64,000 bases of DNA from Halomonas sp. McH1-25 (GCF_022348165.1 NZ_JAKRFI010000001.1:248001-312000), one strand, 5' to 3'; positions 16,730 to 24,646 are shown, counted from the first letter of the stretch. Translations and numbers: made by a program. Notes: generated by a model not told the origin, from the sequence alone.

Positions 16730-17126
16730 GGCAAAGTACGCCGCTCCCTGTCATCGCTTGTCGTGAATGTCTTACATGAATTGTATGAGTTTTCTGACGC
16801 TGCCGTGTAATTAGCGTGTTAACGTCGCTGGGACGTCTCATCCTGCGTTCCCTTTTGGGATCGCCCTAAGTCTACGTCATTAGAAGGCCCTGCCAGGATG
16901 GTGGGGCCTTCTTACTAGTTATCTGAGCATTGCTTACGCTACGTGTCGTAGATCTCCTACAAGCACCACCAACATAGTCTATATCGTGACCCAGCTATAC
17001 CTGCCACACTGCATCCATCGAGCTAAGGAAAGCTCGAGCAAGGAAGGCCGAGCACATGGATGGCTCAATGACCAAGGATGCACGGGCAGGATGCCTGTGG
17101 TGGTAGCACGGAAAGCAGCGCTAGAT
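16730..17126. other. Gene-poor stretch with hairpins, possible small RNA region
   Basis: No convincing gene is visible in this roughly 400-base stretch. It contains a hairpin followed by a short T-rich tail (16883-16911), a second hairpin CGAGCT-aaggaa-AGCTCG (17019-17036), and ends at a strong plus-strand terminator (17127-17157). A plus-strand transcript without a coding gene would fit a small regulatory RNA. A 16-codon frame near 17056 was considered and not called. Confidence 0.3.
16883..16914 (+). terminator. Hairpin, probable terminator
   Basis: GAAGGCCC (16883-16890) pairs perfectly with GGGCCTTC (16904-16911) around a 13-base loop and is followed by a short T-containing stretch. It could end the transcript of the Arc-like gene and its small neighbour. 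The T-run is weak. Confidence 0.45.
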
Positions 17127-17157
17127 AGCCCGGCCCCAGTGGCCGGGCTTTTCTTTG
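17127..17157 (+). terminator. Strong rho-independent terminator
   Basis: AGCCCGGCC (17127-17135) and GGCCGGGCT (17141-17149) form a perfect 9-bp stem with loop CCAGT, followed by TTTTCTTT. The T-run is on the plus side only, so it ends a rightward transcript and does not serve the leftward umuC gene next to it. Confidence 0.8.
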
Positions 17158-17162
17158 TGGCT

Positions 17163-18440
17163 TTATCTTACCCACGCCACGGGCAGTTCGTCCCACCGAG
17201 TGGTATATCGTGGCGTCCGGTGCTGGCAGCGTAGCTTCCAGGCGCTGTCTTTCTTCGCCTTGCCGACGCTGACCATGTCCCGGCCATGCTCCCTATTGAT
17301 CTTGTCCATGACAGCCATGAGTCGTTCATTACGATGCCGATCGACATCCGACTGTGGTGTGTCGAGCAGATCCATCTGCAGCGTCGCCTTGTCGGCCAGG
17401 TCCATCATCATGACGCCCGCCTTCATGAACGCGTACCCGGGCAGATACATTTCATCAAGTGCACGCTGGGCAGCGTTGACGATAGTCAGGCTATCGTCGG
17501 AGGGGCGGGGTAGTGGCACCACTAGGCTGGGATTGTATTGTGCCAGGTCTAGGCGGTGCCGGTTCGTCTGCAGAAACACCATAATGGCCCGGGCTACCGA
17601 GCCTTGCCGGCGTAGCTTCTCGGCCCCGCGGCTGGCATGTACACGGATGGCTTCACGCAGGTCCGACTTATAGCCGGTCAGCCGGCCAAAGGACCGACTC
17701 GTCATTATGTTCTGCTTGGGCCTGGCGATATCGTCGGTCTCGATGCAATCCACGCCGCGTAGTTCCCAGACCGTCCGCTCCATCACCACGCTGAATTGCC
17801 GCCGCATGCGCTTGGGATCAGCTTGGCGAAGCTCCCATGCCGAGTGAATACCCATGTCACCCAGCCGGACGCCTGTACGCCTGGCTACACCCCATAAGTC
17901 GGTGACAGGGGTACGCTCCAGGATGGTTCGCGTAACTCGGGCATCAGGATCAAGCAGACAGATTCCCTCTAACGCTGTCAGTTTCTTGGCTAACTTGTTG
18001 GCCACCTTCGCCAGGGTGCGGCTGGTCGAGAGACCGACGCTGACTGGAATGCCAGTGTTGCGCCGAACGATGTGGCGCATCTTCTGGCAGTGAGCCTCGA
18101 GCTTGTCCCGGGCGAACCCATCGAAGCCCAGGAAGGATTCGTCAATGCTGTAGATCTCGACGTCGGGCGTAAAATCACGCAGCGTCTCGGTCACTCGCCG
18201 GCTCATGTCGCCATAAAGTGTGTAGTTCGAACTGAGCAGGACGCATTGACGCCGAATATCAGGCGGCAGCTGGAATGCCGGCGTTCCCATCTCGACACCG
18301 AGCGCTTTAATCTCTGCCGAGCGGGCTATTATGCAGCCGTCATTGTTCGAAAGGACGCCGACCGGTCGCCGCTCCAGTTTCGGATTGAACACCCGCTCGC
18401 AGCTGACGTAGAAGTTGTTGCAATCCACCAGCCCGATCAT
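17163..18440 (-). CDS. umuC: UmuC, catalytic subunit of DNA polymerase V
   Basis: A 425-residue Y-family translesion polymerase, the usual length for UmuC. Visible motifs are the N-terminal metal site DCNNFYVSCERVFNP, the SNNDGCIIARS block, the catalytic YSIDESFLGF (Asp-Glu pair near residues 100-101), and a helix-hairpin-helix-like region VTDLWGVARRTGVRLGDMGI. Its ATG overlaps the umuD stop by 4 bases. With processed UmuD it should copy past DNA lesions at the price of mutations. The cassette sits at the prophage edge behind a LexA box, so it may be carried by the phage rather than being the host's own copy. Confidence 0.95.
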   Translation of the reverse strand: MIGLVDCNNFYVSCERVFNPKLERRPVGVLSNNDGCIIARSAEIKALGVEMGTPAFQLPPDIRRQCVLLSSNYTLYGDMSRRVTETLRDFTPDVEIYSIDESFLGFDGFARDKLEAHCQKMRHIVRRNTGIPVSVGLSTSRTLAKVANKLAKKLTALEGICLLDPDARVTRTILERTPVTDLWGVARRTGVRLGDMGIHSAWELRQADPKRMRRQFSVVMERTVWELRGVDCIETDDIARPKQNIMTSRSFGRLTGYKSDLREAIRVHASRGAEKLRRQGSVARAIMVFLQTNRHRLDLAQYNPSLVVPLPRPSDDSLTIVNAAQRALDEMYLPGYAFMKAGVMMMDLADKATLQMDLLDTPQSDVDRHRNERLMAVMDKINREHGRDMVSVGKAKKDSAWKLRCQHRTPRYTTRWDELPVAWVR

Positions 18441-18886
18441 CGTCCCACTCCACGCCGGTGAGCATGGATGTTGTGCGTGACCACGCCCCAGACAGTGACA
18501 TCACAGCCGTCCAGCACGATCGGGGAATAGGCCGAGTTGCCGGAGATGAGCGCCGTGCAGCCATTGGTCATGCCCAACCGCTTACAGGTGAGCTCGCCAT
18601 CGACGACGGCGATCAGGACATCGCCCGGACGCGGATCCAGCGCCCGGTCAACGATCAGCAAATCCCCATCGAAGATGCCGAACGAGAGCATCGAATCGCC
18701 CTTGGCGCGCACGTAGAAGATGGCCGAGGGGTGCTGAACCAGATGCCCGACCAGGTCGAGATCCCGTTCCAGGTAGTCATCGGCTGGGGAAGGGAAGCCG
18801 GCCCGGACTTCGCCAGCGGCCAATGGCAGTAAAGTAGGCGGGGTCACTTCATCGACGCGACCGAGGATGTCGAAAGCCATCGTCAT
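18437..18886 (-). CDS. umuD: UmuD, self-cleaving subunit of DNA polymerase V
   Basis: A 149-residue member of the LexA/UmuD (S24) family. The cleavage site is Ala29-Gly30 (RAGFPSP), in place of Cys-Gly in E. coli UmuD. The catalytic serine is Ser65 in KGDSM, and the lysine is Lys102 in LTCKRL, matching the Ser-Lys dyad. RecA filaments should trigger self-cleavage to UmuD', which activates UmuC. Start and stop overlap both neighbours (4 bases each), so this is a tightly coupled three-gene operon. All key residues are present. Confidence 0.93.
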   Translation of the reverse strand: MTMAFDILGRVDEVTPPTLLPLAAGEVRAGFPSPADDYLERDLDLVGHLVQHPSAIFYVRAKGDSMLSFGIFDGDLLIVDRALDPRPGDVLIAVVDGELTCKRLGMTNGCTALISGNSAYSPIVLDGCDVTVWGVVTHNIHAHRRGVGR

Positions 18887-19134
18887 ACCGCACGCTCCGC
18901 CACGTTCCAGCGCAGGCCCACGGAGTCGTCATCGAAACGCGTAATCGTCACGTTGCCGTGGGTGCCAAGCTCCTCGAGCATCGCCTCCCAGTCCTCGACG
19001 CTCTCATCCGGCTGACGTTCCAGGATGACGCTATGAGCCATGCGGGCCCGAGGCGTATTGACCGCGCGCTGCACGCGTTGGCCGAGCTTGAGATAAGAGG
19101 GCGGTGTCTCCGCTGCCTGCGCCTGTACTGCCAT
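18883..19134 (-). CDS. DUF1654 family protein, SOS operon leader gene
   Basis: An 83-residue protein with the pattern of DUF1654: SYLKLGQRVQRAVNTPRA near the start, then ERQPDESVEDWEAMLEEL, and a C-terminal DDSVGLRWNV. The family is of unknown function and is commonly found beside umuDC-like or nuclease genes in Pseudomonas and relatives. An excellent ribosome binding site (GGGAGG) lies six bases before the ATG, and its stop overlaps the umuD start. Being first after the LexA box, it should be the most strongly induced gene of the unit. It may modulate polymerase V. Confidence 0.75.
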   Translation of the reverse strand: MAVQAQAAETPPSYLKLGQRVQRAVNTPRARMAHSVILERQPDESVEDWEAMLEELGTHGNVTITRFDDDSVGLRWNVAERAV

Positions 19135-19155
19135 GGTTTTCCTCCCTGTTTGAAG

Positions 19156-19175
19156 TACTGTTTACCTATACAGTA
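19156..19175 (-). promoter_or_regulatory. LexA (SOS) box
   Basis: TACTGTTTACCTATACAGTA fits the CTGT-N8-ACAG LexA consensus with flanking TA on both sides. It lies 22 bases upstream of the DUF1654-umuD-umuC operon start, where LexA would block the promoter. DNA damage should induce the operon. Confidence 0.9.
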
Positions 19176-19331
19176 TTCGATACAGGAACGCGGTTAGGCA
19201 ACCGCTAATACAACGAAGCGTTTCGGGAGTGTTCAACGGAAGAACTGCAAGGGAGGATGAGGCGGGCGAGTATGATGTGGCCTAGTACCTTGGTCGAAAA
19301 ACAAGCGTTTAGGCACTGGTCTAGGGCGGGC

Positions 19332-19362
19332 GGTGCAACGGAGAACGTTGCACCCGTTGCAC
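19332..19362. repeat. Inverted plus direct 9-bp repeats beside tRNA-Ser
   Basis: GGTGCAACG (19332-19340) and CGTTGCACC (19346-19354) form a perfect 9-bp inverted repeat with spacer gagaa. A further direct copy of CGTTGCAC follows immediately (19355-19362). Three identical units about 70 bases from the tRNA 3' end look like protein-binding sites, for example integrase arm sites or an excisionase or repressor site near a phage attachment junction. The function is inferred. Confidence 0.45.
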
Positions 19363-19389
19363 TTTGGCGATTTTTTAACCGCACAAACG

Positions 19390-19427
19390 ATAAAGGGGAA
19401 TCAGCTAAGTAACTGATTCCCCTTTAT
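19390..19427. terminator. 15-bp stem terminator beyond tRNA-Ser
   Basis: ATAAAGGGGAATCAG (19390-19404) pairs perfectly with CTGATTCCCCTTTAT (19413-19427) around the loop ctaagtaa. It starts 4 bases past the tRNA CCA on the minus strand and is the likely tRNA terminator. It has T-rich flanks on both sides, so it may work in both directions. Confidence 0.7.
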
Positions 19428-19431
19428 GTTT

Positions 19432-19521
19432 TGGCGGAGGGACAGGGATTCGAACCCTGGAAGGGCGTTAACCCTTGCCGGTTTTCAAGACCGGTGCATT
19501 CAACCGCTCTGCCATCCCTCC
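19432..19521 (-). tRNA. tRNA-Ser (anticodon UGA)
   Basis: A 90-base gene including an encoded CCA. The acceptor stem GGAGGGA/TCCCTCC, a long variable arm (GGGTTAACGCCC) as in class II tRNAs, the anticodon loop CTTGAAA with anticodon TGA, and the T arm CAGGGTTCGAATCCCTG are all visible. It reads UCA and other UCN serine codons. Its 3' end faces the prophage-like region, which makes it a likely integration site. Confidence 0.97.
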
Positions 19522-19687
19522 GGCTCACGGCGTTGCATACTACCAACTTTTAAGGATTCGTCAAGAGGGCGTTGGCAATCATAAGCTTAATGCGATGATG
19601 CGAATCGGCGCGGCGGCAGAAAATTGTGGCAAAGAGAGGTTAATCGGACCAGCCTGTAGAGGCACCTAAGTAACCGAGGAGAAGCCC

Positions 19688-19990
19688 ATGTCAGGAAACA
19701 CCGTACGGGTGCCTATCGAGCAGGCCAAGGAACTCCAACTGGCCAATATCCACATTATCGGTGCGGTAGGACGGCACGACGATGATCATCGCTATGTCGA
19801 ATTGATGAGTGATCTGCAGCAGTTGCCGGTAACGCCCTCGAGCGACGCTCATAACAGTGAAGGGGCCCCCAACTTGTTACTTGTGGAGATCGACGACCCC
19901 AACGACTCGGAATGTTTACGCTCCGCCGTCGAGACGCTATCGCAACTCGAGACCTTCGAGCAGCGAGGCCATCATTTCAAGCAATTCTGA
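19688..19990 (+). CDS. Conserved hypothetical small protein
   Basis: A 100-residue soluble acidic protein with a good ribosome binding site (GAGGAG at 19676-19681) before ATG 19688. It contains RHDDDHRYVELMSDLQQLP and a segment NLLLVEIDDPNDSECL but no motif I recognise. It is the first gene on the host side of tRNA-Ser, stands alone and is closed by a strong terminator, so it has its own promoter. No function can be given. Confidence 0.65.
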   Translation: MSGNTVRVPIEQAKELQLANIHIIGAVGRHDDDHRYVELMSDLQQLPVTPSSDAHNSEGAPNLLLVEIDDPNDSECLRSAVETLSQLETFEQRGHHFKQF

Positions 19991-20013
19991 TGCGGCTTTC
20001 ATAAGCCTGCGAA

Positions 20014-20046
20014 GGGAGTCCCGGGATTGATGGGGCTCCCTTTTTT
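20014..20046 (+). terminator. Rho-independent terminator
   Basis: GGGAGTCCC (20014-20022) pairs with GGGGCTCCC (20032-20040; one G-T pair), followed by six T residues. It ends the small gene just upstream. Confidence 0.85.
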
Positions 20047-20139
20047 ATGTGCTTGATCACGACTTTAGTAACTTGCACAGGGAACCAGAAGGCGGCATTC
20101 TTGATCTAACGGTAGCAACTTTACAGGGGAGCCAAATCG

Positions 20140-20805
20140 ATGGCCTATCAGTCGCATGTGACCGACCGCCAGACGCGTGAGGTCAGTACCAACAAGGTAT
20201 TGCGCAATACTTATATGCTGCTTGCCATGACGCTGCTGTTCTCGGCGGTGACGGCTGGAGCAGCCATGGCCATGGGCGTCGGCCAGATGAACATCTTCGT
20301 GTTCTTCATCGGGGCCTATGGGCTGATGTTTCTGGTGCACAAGACGGCGAATTCGACGGCCGGGCTATTGGCGGCTTTCGCTTTTACCGGCTTCATGGGC
20401 TTTACCTTGGGGCCAGTGCTTAGCCTGTACCTGTCGATACCCAATGGCGCACAGCTGGTCATGACTGCGCTGGCCATGACAGGGGCGACGTTCGTCGGCC
20501 TGTCTGCCGTCGCCTTGCTGACGCGCAAGGACTTCAGCTTCCTGGGCAATTTCCTGATGGCCGGCGCCATCGTCCTGATTCTCGCCATGGTCGTGGCGAT
20601 GATTTTTGACATTGCCGCACTGGCTCTGGCGGTCTCCGCTGGGTTCGTGTTGTTCTCGTCGGCAGTCATTCTCTACCAGACTAGCGAGATCGTGCACCGT
20701 GCTGGTGAAACGAACTACATCCTGGCTACGATTACGCTCTATGTCTCGATCTACAATCTCTTTATCAGCCTGTTGTCTCTGCTCGGCATCATGAATGACG
20801 ACTAA
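20140..20805 (+). CDS. yccA: YccA/Bax inhibitor-1 family membrane protein
   Basis: A 221-residue inner-membrane protein with seven hydrophobic helices separated by short loops, the standard layout and length of the bacterial BI-1/YccA family. The N-terminal cytoplasmic segment is about 22 residues, and charged residues near the C-terminus (SEIVHRAGETNYI) sit where the family has its conserved acidic site. E. coli YccA binds and restrains the FtsH protease. The ribosome binding site AGGGGAG precedes the ATG. It stands alone between two terminators. Confidence 0.9.
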   Translation: MAYQSHVTDRQTREVSTNKVLRNTYMLLAMTLLFSAVTAGAAMAMGVGQMNIFVFFIGAYGLMFLVHKTANSTAGLLAAFAFTGFMGFTLGPVLSLYLSIPNGAQLVMTALAMTGATFVGLSAVALLTRKDFSFLGNFLMAGAIVLILAMVVAMIFDIAALALAVSAGFVLFSSAVILYQTSEIVHRAGETNYILATITLYVSIYNLFISLLSLLGIMNDD

Positions 20806-20832
20806 ATAAACGCCGTCAGGGTATTATCGATA

Positions 20833-20866
20833 TGGCCCCGTCCGGATGGACGGGGCCATGTCTTTT
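20833..20866 (+). terminator. Rho-independent terminator
   Basis: TGGCCCCGTCC (20833-20843) and GGACGGGGCCA (20848-20858) form an 11-bp stem with a GGAT loop, followed by TGTCTTTT. It closes the yccA transcript just before the tus operon. Confidence 0.75.
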
Positions 20867-20891
20867 ACTCATTGGCAAGAAGGGAGTCAGA

Positions 20892-21284
20892 ATGAACTAC
20901 GCGCTACTGGTACAAGGCGCTCCCTACAGCCAGCAAGCCGCTCACTCTGCCCTACGGTTTGCCCATGCCCTGATTGTTCGGGGGCACACCTTGGGTACGG
21001 TCTTTTTTTACCATGATGGGGTCTACAATGCGTCGCGGCTGGCAGCCCCACCCCAGGACGAACCCCACTTGGTAGAGGCTTGGCGCCAGCTGCATGAAGA
21101 CCACGGTACGTCACTGTTGGTGTGTATCGCAGCGGCATTGCGGCGCGGCATCATCGATGAACGCGAGGCGCGACGTCATGGCAAGGAGGGATACACCCTC
21201 GAAGCGCCTTTTGAGCTGACTGGACTCGGTCAACTCATTGACGTTCATACCAGTCACGACCGGCTGGTCACTTTTTCACCATAG
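20892..21284 (+). CDS. tusD: TusD, sulfur relay subunit
   Basis: A 130-residue DsrE-family protein. ATG 20892 with GGGAG upstream is preferred over an in-frame upstream start that would read through the terminator. The active cysteine is Cys78 in LLVCIAAALRRG, the same number as in E. coli TusD. TusBCD forms a hexamer that takes sulfur from TusA and hands it to TusE for 2-thiolation of the wobble uridine in Lys, Glu and Gln tRNAs. It heads a compact tusD-tusC-tusB-tusE cluster. Confidence 0.93.
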   Translation: MNYALLVQGAPYSQQAAHSALRFAHALIVRGHTLGTVFFYHDGVYNASRLAAPPQDEPHLVEAWRQLHEDHGTSLLVCIAAALRRGIIDEREARRHGKEGYTLEAPFELTGLGQLIDVHTSHDRLVTFSP

Positions 21285-21670
21285 TGAATTCGACAGATAT
21301 GAGTGATACGACCAATCACCCCATGCTCGTCGTGCTGCGCCATGCGCCGCATGGCAGTAGCTGGCTACGCGAGGGGCTCGATGTGGCGCTGGTCGGCGCT
21401 GCACTGGGCAAAACGGTCAACCTGCTTTTTCTCGGGGACGGTGTGTTGGCTCTTCGTTCCGGACAACAGCATGGGCCGCTCGGCCAAAAGGGTACGCATC
21501 CTACCCTGGATATGCTGGAGATGTACGATATCGATACATTGCTTGTCGATAGCGAGGCACTGACCCAGCGGGGGTTGACCGTCGCCGATCTCCAATTGCC
21601 CGCCAGCCCGGTTGAGGCAGTCTCGTTACCCGAACTCTTTGCCCAGCACTCACCGATCTATAGCTTCTAG
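21284..21670 (+). CDS. tusC: TusC, sulfur relay subunit
   Basis: A 128-residue DsrF-like protein if started at GTG 21284 (overlapping the tusD stop by one base); ATG 21299 would give 123 residues and is about as likely. It has the family fold pattern, RHAPHGSSWLREGLDVALVGAALG near the start and LLFLGDGVLAL in the middle, and no catalytic cysteine, as usual for TusC. It is a structural part of the TusBCD complex in tRNA 2-thiolation. Confidence 0.9.
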   Translation: MNSTDMSDTTNHPMLVVLRHAPHGSSWLREGLDVALVGAALGKTVNLLFLGDGVLALRSGQQHGPLGQKGTHPTLDMLEMYDIDTLLVDSEALTQRGLTVADLQLPASPVEAVSLPELFAQHSPIYSF

Positions 21671-21687
21671 CCGAGAGGAAGGACGGC

Positions 21688-21978
21688 ATGCTGTTGCATA
21701 TACTTAATCGTTCACAGTCATCAAGTCGGGTTCCGCTCGACACACTGCGTGCCATGAGCGGTAATGATCGGCTACTTCTCATCGAGGATGGGGTATATGG
21801 TGCGGTTGGGCCATTAGCCAACGTTTTCGCCGCCATCCAAGGGCGTGTCTATGCACTCCAAGAGGATCTGGCCTCGAGGGGGCTCGAAGACAGGCGTGAC
21901 CCAGCGATCGAACTGGTCGACATGGATGGCTTCGTGGCGTTGACGGAGCAGGCGACGCAAACGGTGAGTTGGTACTGA
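21688..21978 (+). CDS. tusB: TusB, sulfur relay subunit
   Basis: A 96-residue DsrH-family protein (E. coli TusB is 95). It starts MLLHILNRSQSS, as the family does, with LLLIEDGVYGAV near residues 28-39. AGAGGAAGG lies before the ATG. It completes the TusBCD heterohexamer. Confidence 0.9.
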   Translation: MLLHILNRSQSSSRVPLDTLRAMSGNDRLLLIEDGVYGAVGPLANVFAAIQGRVYALQEDLASRGLEDRRDPAIELVDMDGFVALTEQATQTVSWY

Positions 21979-21981
21979 TCA

Positions 21982-22335
21982 ATGACGGCACGGACACATG
22001 GGATCGAGATGACGGTCGATGGCCAAGAAATCGCGCTGGATCCCGAAGGGCATCTGGTCGACCTGGACGATTGGACGCCGGAGGTCGCAAAGGCGCTGGC
22101 AGCCAGGGAGGGACGCGTGCTAACCGAGGAGCACTGGGAGGTCATCGAGGTGCTGCGGGACTTCTACAGGCGTTATGAGATGGCACCGGCCATGCGCCCC
22201 CTGGTCAAGGCCGTGGGGCAGACGCTGGGAGCGGAAAAGGGCAGGTCCCTTCACCTGATGAAACTCTTTCCGGAGAGTCCCGCCAAGGTGGCCGCACGTC
22301 TTGCCGGCCTGCCGAAACCCACCAACTGCCTCTGA
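21982..22335 (+). CDS. tusE: TusE, sulfur carrier to MnmA
   Basis: A 117-residue DsrC/TusE-family protein starting 4 bases after tusB. The conserved C-terminal arm ends PKPTNCL, with the sulfur-carrying Cys at position 116, one before the end as in E. coli TusE. The core shows LDDWTPEVAKALAAREG and LTEEHWEVIEVLRDFY. It receives persulfide sulfur from TusD and delivers it to MnmA for tRNA thiolation. Placing tusE directly with tusDCB makes a full relay unit. Confidence 0.93.
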   Translation: MTARTHGIEMTVDGQEIALDPEGHLVDLDDWTPEVAKALAAREGRVLTEEHWEVIEVLRDFYRRYEMAPAMRPLVKAVGQTLGAEKGRSLHLMKLFPESPAKVAARLAGLPKPTNCL

Positions 22336-22344
22336 TGAGGGCCC

Positions 22345-22893
22345 GTGAATTTTCTAGCCCATGCGTTACTGGCCAAGGGCGGCAGCGACGACTTTCTGTT
22401 CGGCAATCTGATTGCCGATGGCGTTAAGGGAAGCGATCTGGGCGCCTGGTCTGATGACGTAGCCAACGGCATTCGCCATCATCGACGTGTCGATGCCACG
22501 GTCGATATACACCCCGAGGTACTGGCCGCCCGCGCCAGGGCGCCGGGTGGTGGCAGGCGCTTTGCCGGGGTGGCCCTGGACATGGTTTGGGACCACTTCC
22601 TTGCCCGCGATCTCGAGGACGATGCCATTATCGAGCGTACCTACCGTGTGCTGGGTAGACGGCACGCGCCAGCGCGCCTGGGCGGCATGGTGCCGGCAAT
22701 GTTGGCCCAGGACTGGCTGCGTGGTTATGCCGATTTCGAGTTTACCTGCAAGGCCTTGGCCGGGTTGGGCCGCCGCCTAAGCGGCCCCAACCGTCTCGAG
22801 GAACTCGTTCCCTGGCTGAAAGAGGACTATACGGCTATGGAAGACGCTTTCCATCGGCTATGGCCAGATATCAGCGCCCGCCTGAGCCGCTGA
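22345..22893 (+). CDS. acpH: Acyl carrier protein phosphodiesterase
   Basis: A 182-residue protein beginning at GTG 22345 with GAGG close upstream. It starts MNFLAHALLA and has LFGNLIADGVKG near residues 18-29, plus HHRRVDATVDIHP and MVWDHFLAR, the His/Asp-rich motifs of the AcpH (HD-like) family. AcpH removes the 4'-phosphopantetheine group from holo-ACP. E. coli AcpH is 193 residues. It follows the tus genes by 9 bases and may be cotranscribed with them. Confidence 0.88.
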   Translation: MNFLAHALLAKGGSDDFLFGNLIADGVKGSDLGAWSDDVANGIRHHRRVDATVDIHPEVLAARARAPGGGRRFAGVALDMVWDHFLARDLEDDAIIERTYRVLGRRHAPARLGGMVPAMLAQDWLRGYADFEFTCKALAGLGRRLSGPNRLEELVPWLKEDYTAMEDAFHRLWPDISARLSR

Positions 22894-22902
22894 GTCGACT
22901 TC

Positions 22903-24123
22903 TTATCTCAGCCACAGGCATTCCAGCGTATCGCCCTCGTCAATGTCGGCAAACGGCGGCACGATAGCCAGGGCGTCGGCATCGATGCAGGACGAGAGTA
23001 CATTGGAGTTCTGGTCGGCGAAGGCATGCGCCACGTTTTTTTCCGGACCGAATTCCAGGCTGACTCGCATGTAATGTCGTCGCCCCTGGGTCTGCGCCTT
23101 GAATCCTGCGCTAGCATAGACGCGTGGCAGCGACTCGAGCATGGGACAGCCAAGCAGTCGTCCCATCAGGGGCCGGAGAAATAGCCACGCCCCTACGTAA
23201 CTCGATACCGGATTGCCTGGCAGCCCTACGAACCTAACCTGATCATCGTGCCTGTCACGAGGTAGGCGCCCCAAGGCCAGCGGTTTGCCCGGGCGCATCG
23301 CCAGGCGCCACAGATCCAATGAACCAAGCGCATCGAGCGCCTGCTTGACGTGATCCTCTTCACCGACGCTGACGCCGCCAGTGGTAACCACCACATCGGC
23401 CCCTGCGGCGGCTTGGCGGAGCATGTCACAGGTCGTTTCGTAGCGGTCGGGTACAGACTCCGCCATGACGACCTCGGCACCGAAACGCTCCAGTAACCGT
23501 TGCAACATGGGACGGTTGGAGTTGTATATCTGTCCCGGCAATAGCGGTTTGCCCGGATCGACGATCTCATCGCCGGTAAAGAGCAAGGCAACCCGGGGGC
23601 GGCGGCGCACACTGACGTCGGTAATGCCCTGCCCGGCGAGATGGCCGAGCGCGGCAGCCTCGAGACAAGTGCCTGCCCGCAAGAGTTTACTGCCCAACGC
23701 CACGTCGCAACCGCGACGCCGAATGTTATTGCCTTCAGGAATACCGGCGGGGAAGCGAATCCCCTCCGCGGTGTCTGCTACCTTTTCCTGCATGACAACG
23801 CAGTCCGCACCGGCAGGAATTTCGCCGCCGGTAAATATCCTGGCGCAACTCTTCGGCGCCAATGGGGCAGGGGGCATGCCAGCAGCCACTCGCTGGCTGA
23901 CCGGCAGCGTCTTTCCGGCATCGCAAAGGCGCAAGGCATAGCCGTCCATGGCGCTATTGTCGGCGGGGGGCACATCTTGCTGCGCGATCACGTCTTCCGA
24001 TAGCACCCGACCGCCGGCGCGCTCGACGGGAAGCGTCTCGCAGCAAAGGGCTTCAACGTCTTCGAGCAAGGCGCTCAACGCCTCTTCCACACTCTGAAGC
24101 CCGGAGCCGTGTTGCTCAGCCAT
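22903..24123 (-). CDS. moeA: Molybdopterin molybdenumtransferase MoeA
   Basis: A 406-residue enzyme (start ATG 24123; a longer frame overlaps moaB and lacks support) that inserts molybdate into adenylated molybdopterin. Motifs seen are DVPPADNSAMDGYALR near residues 50-65, IFTGGEIPAGADCVVMQEKV (about 95-115), the nucleotide-like binding loop VVTTGGVSVGEEDHVK (about 240-255), and GLPGNPVSSYV near 310. The length matches E. coli MoeA (411). It overlaps moaB by 8 bases, so the two are coupled. Confidence 0.93.
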   Translation of the reverse strand: MAEQHGSGLQSVEEALSALLEDVEALCCETLPVERAGGRVLSEDVIAQQDVPPADNSAMDGYALRLCDAGKTLPVSQRVAAGMPPAPLAPKSCARIFTGGEIPAGADCVVMQEKVADTAEGIRFPAGIPEGNNIRRRGCDVALGSKLLRAGTCLEAAALGHLAGQGITDVSVRRRPRVALLFTGDEIVDPGKPLLPGQIYNSNRPMLQRLLERFGAEVVMAESVPDRYETTCDMLRQAAAGADVVVTTGGVSVGEEDHVKQALDALGSLDLWRLAMRPGKPLALGRLPRDRHDDQVRFVGLPGNPVSSYVGAWLFLRPLMGRLLGCPMLESLPRVYASAGFKAQTQGRRHYMRVSLEFGPEKNVAHAFADQNSNVLSSCIDADALAIVPPFADIDEGDTLECLWLR

Positions 24124-24646
24124 GAGTCCCTCGCCCGGGAATGACCAGGTTGGCATAGTTGCATGGTTTGTGGCGGCTATCCAGCTGCTCACGGAGGATG
24201 CCGTTCCAGGCCGTACGGCAGGCGCCCGTGGACCCAGGCAGGCAGAAGATTACCGTGGCATTGGCCAGTCCGCCCAGGCAACGGCTCTGGATGGTCGAAC
24301 TACCGATTTCCTGCCAGGAAAGATGGCGGAACAGCTCGCCAAAGCCTTCGATCGTCTTGTCGAGCAGGACGCCAATGGCTTCCGGCGTGGAGTCGCGACC
24401 GGTGAAGCCGGTTCCCCCCGTAGTAAGCACGACCTGTACCCCCGGATCGGCTATCCACTCGGCAACCTCAGCGCGAATGCGATATACATCGTCGGCGACG
24501 ATGCGTTTTTCGACCAGACGATGACCTTCCATCGTCAGGCTCTCGACCAGCACCTGTCCTGAACGGTCGGTGTCTTCCGTACGGGTATCGGAAATCGTCA
24601 ATACCGCGATATTCAGAGGGACGAAGGCGCTCCCGGTATCGCTCAT
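24116..24646 (-). CDS. moaB: Molybdenum cofactor biosynthesis protein MoaB
   Basis: A 176-residue MoaB/MogA-family protein starting at ATG 24646 with AAGGAG upstream; a longer frame to 24727 is unlikely. [34 protein letters not shown] and the later GSSTIQSR are the family signatures. It probably adenylates molybdopterin ahead of MoeA. Its start overlaps the stop of the upstream DUF1244 gene by 4 bases and its end overlaps moeA by 8, forming a three-gene unit. Confidence 0.92.
   Translation of the reverse strand: MSDTGSAFVPLNIAVLTISDTRTEDTDRSGQVLVESLTMEGHRLVEKRIVADDVYRIRAEVAEWIADPGVQVVLTTGGTGFTGRDSTPEAIGVLLDKTIEGFGELFRHLSWQEIGSSTIQSRCLGGLANATVIFCLPGSTGACRTAWNGILREQLDSRHKPCNYANLVIPGRGTHG

Noticed and set aside
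17056-17110. 16-codon frame with a Shine-Dalgarno-like AAGGAAG
   Set aside because: Too short to support as a gene without conservation data; mentioned only as part of the possible RNA region.
16986-17234. 82-codon plus-strand frame before umuC
   Set aside because: It contains a strong rho-independent terminator and overlaps the end of umuC.
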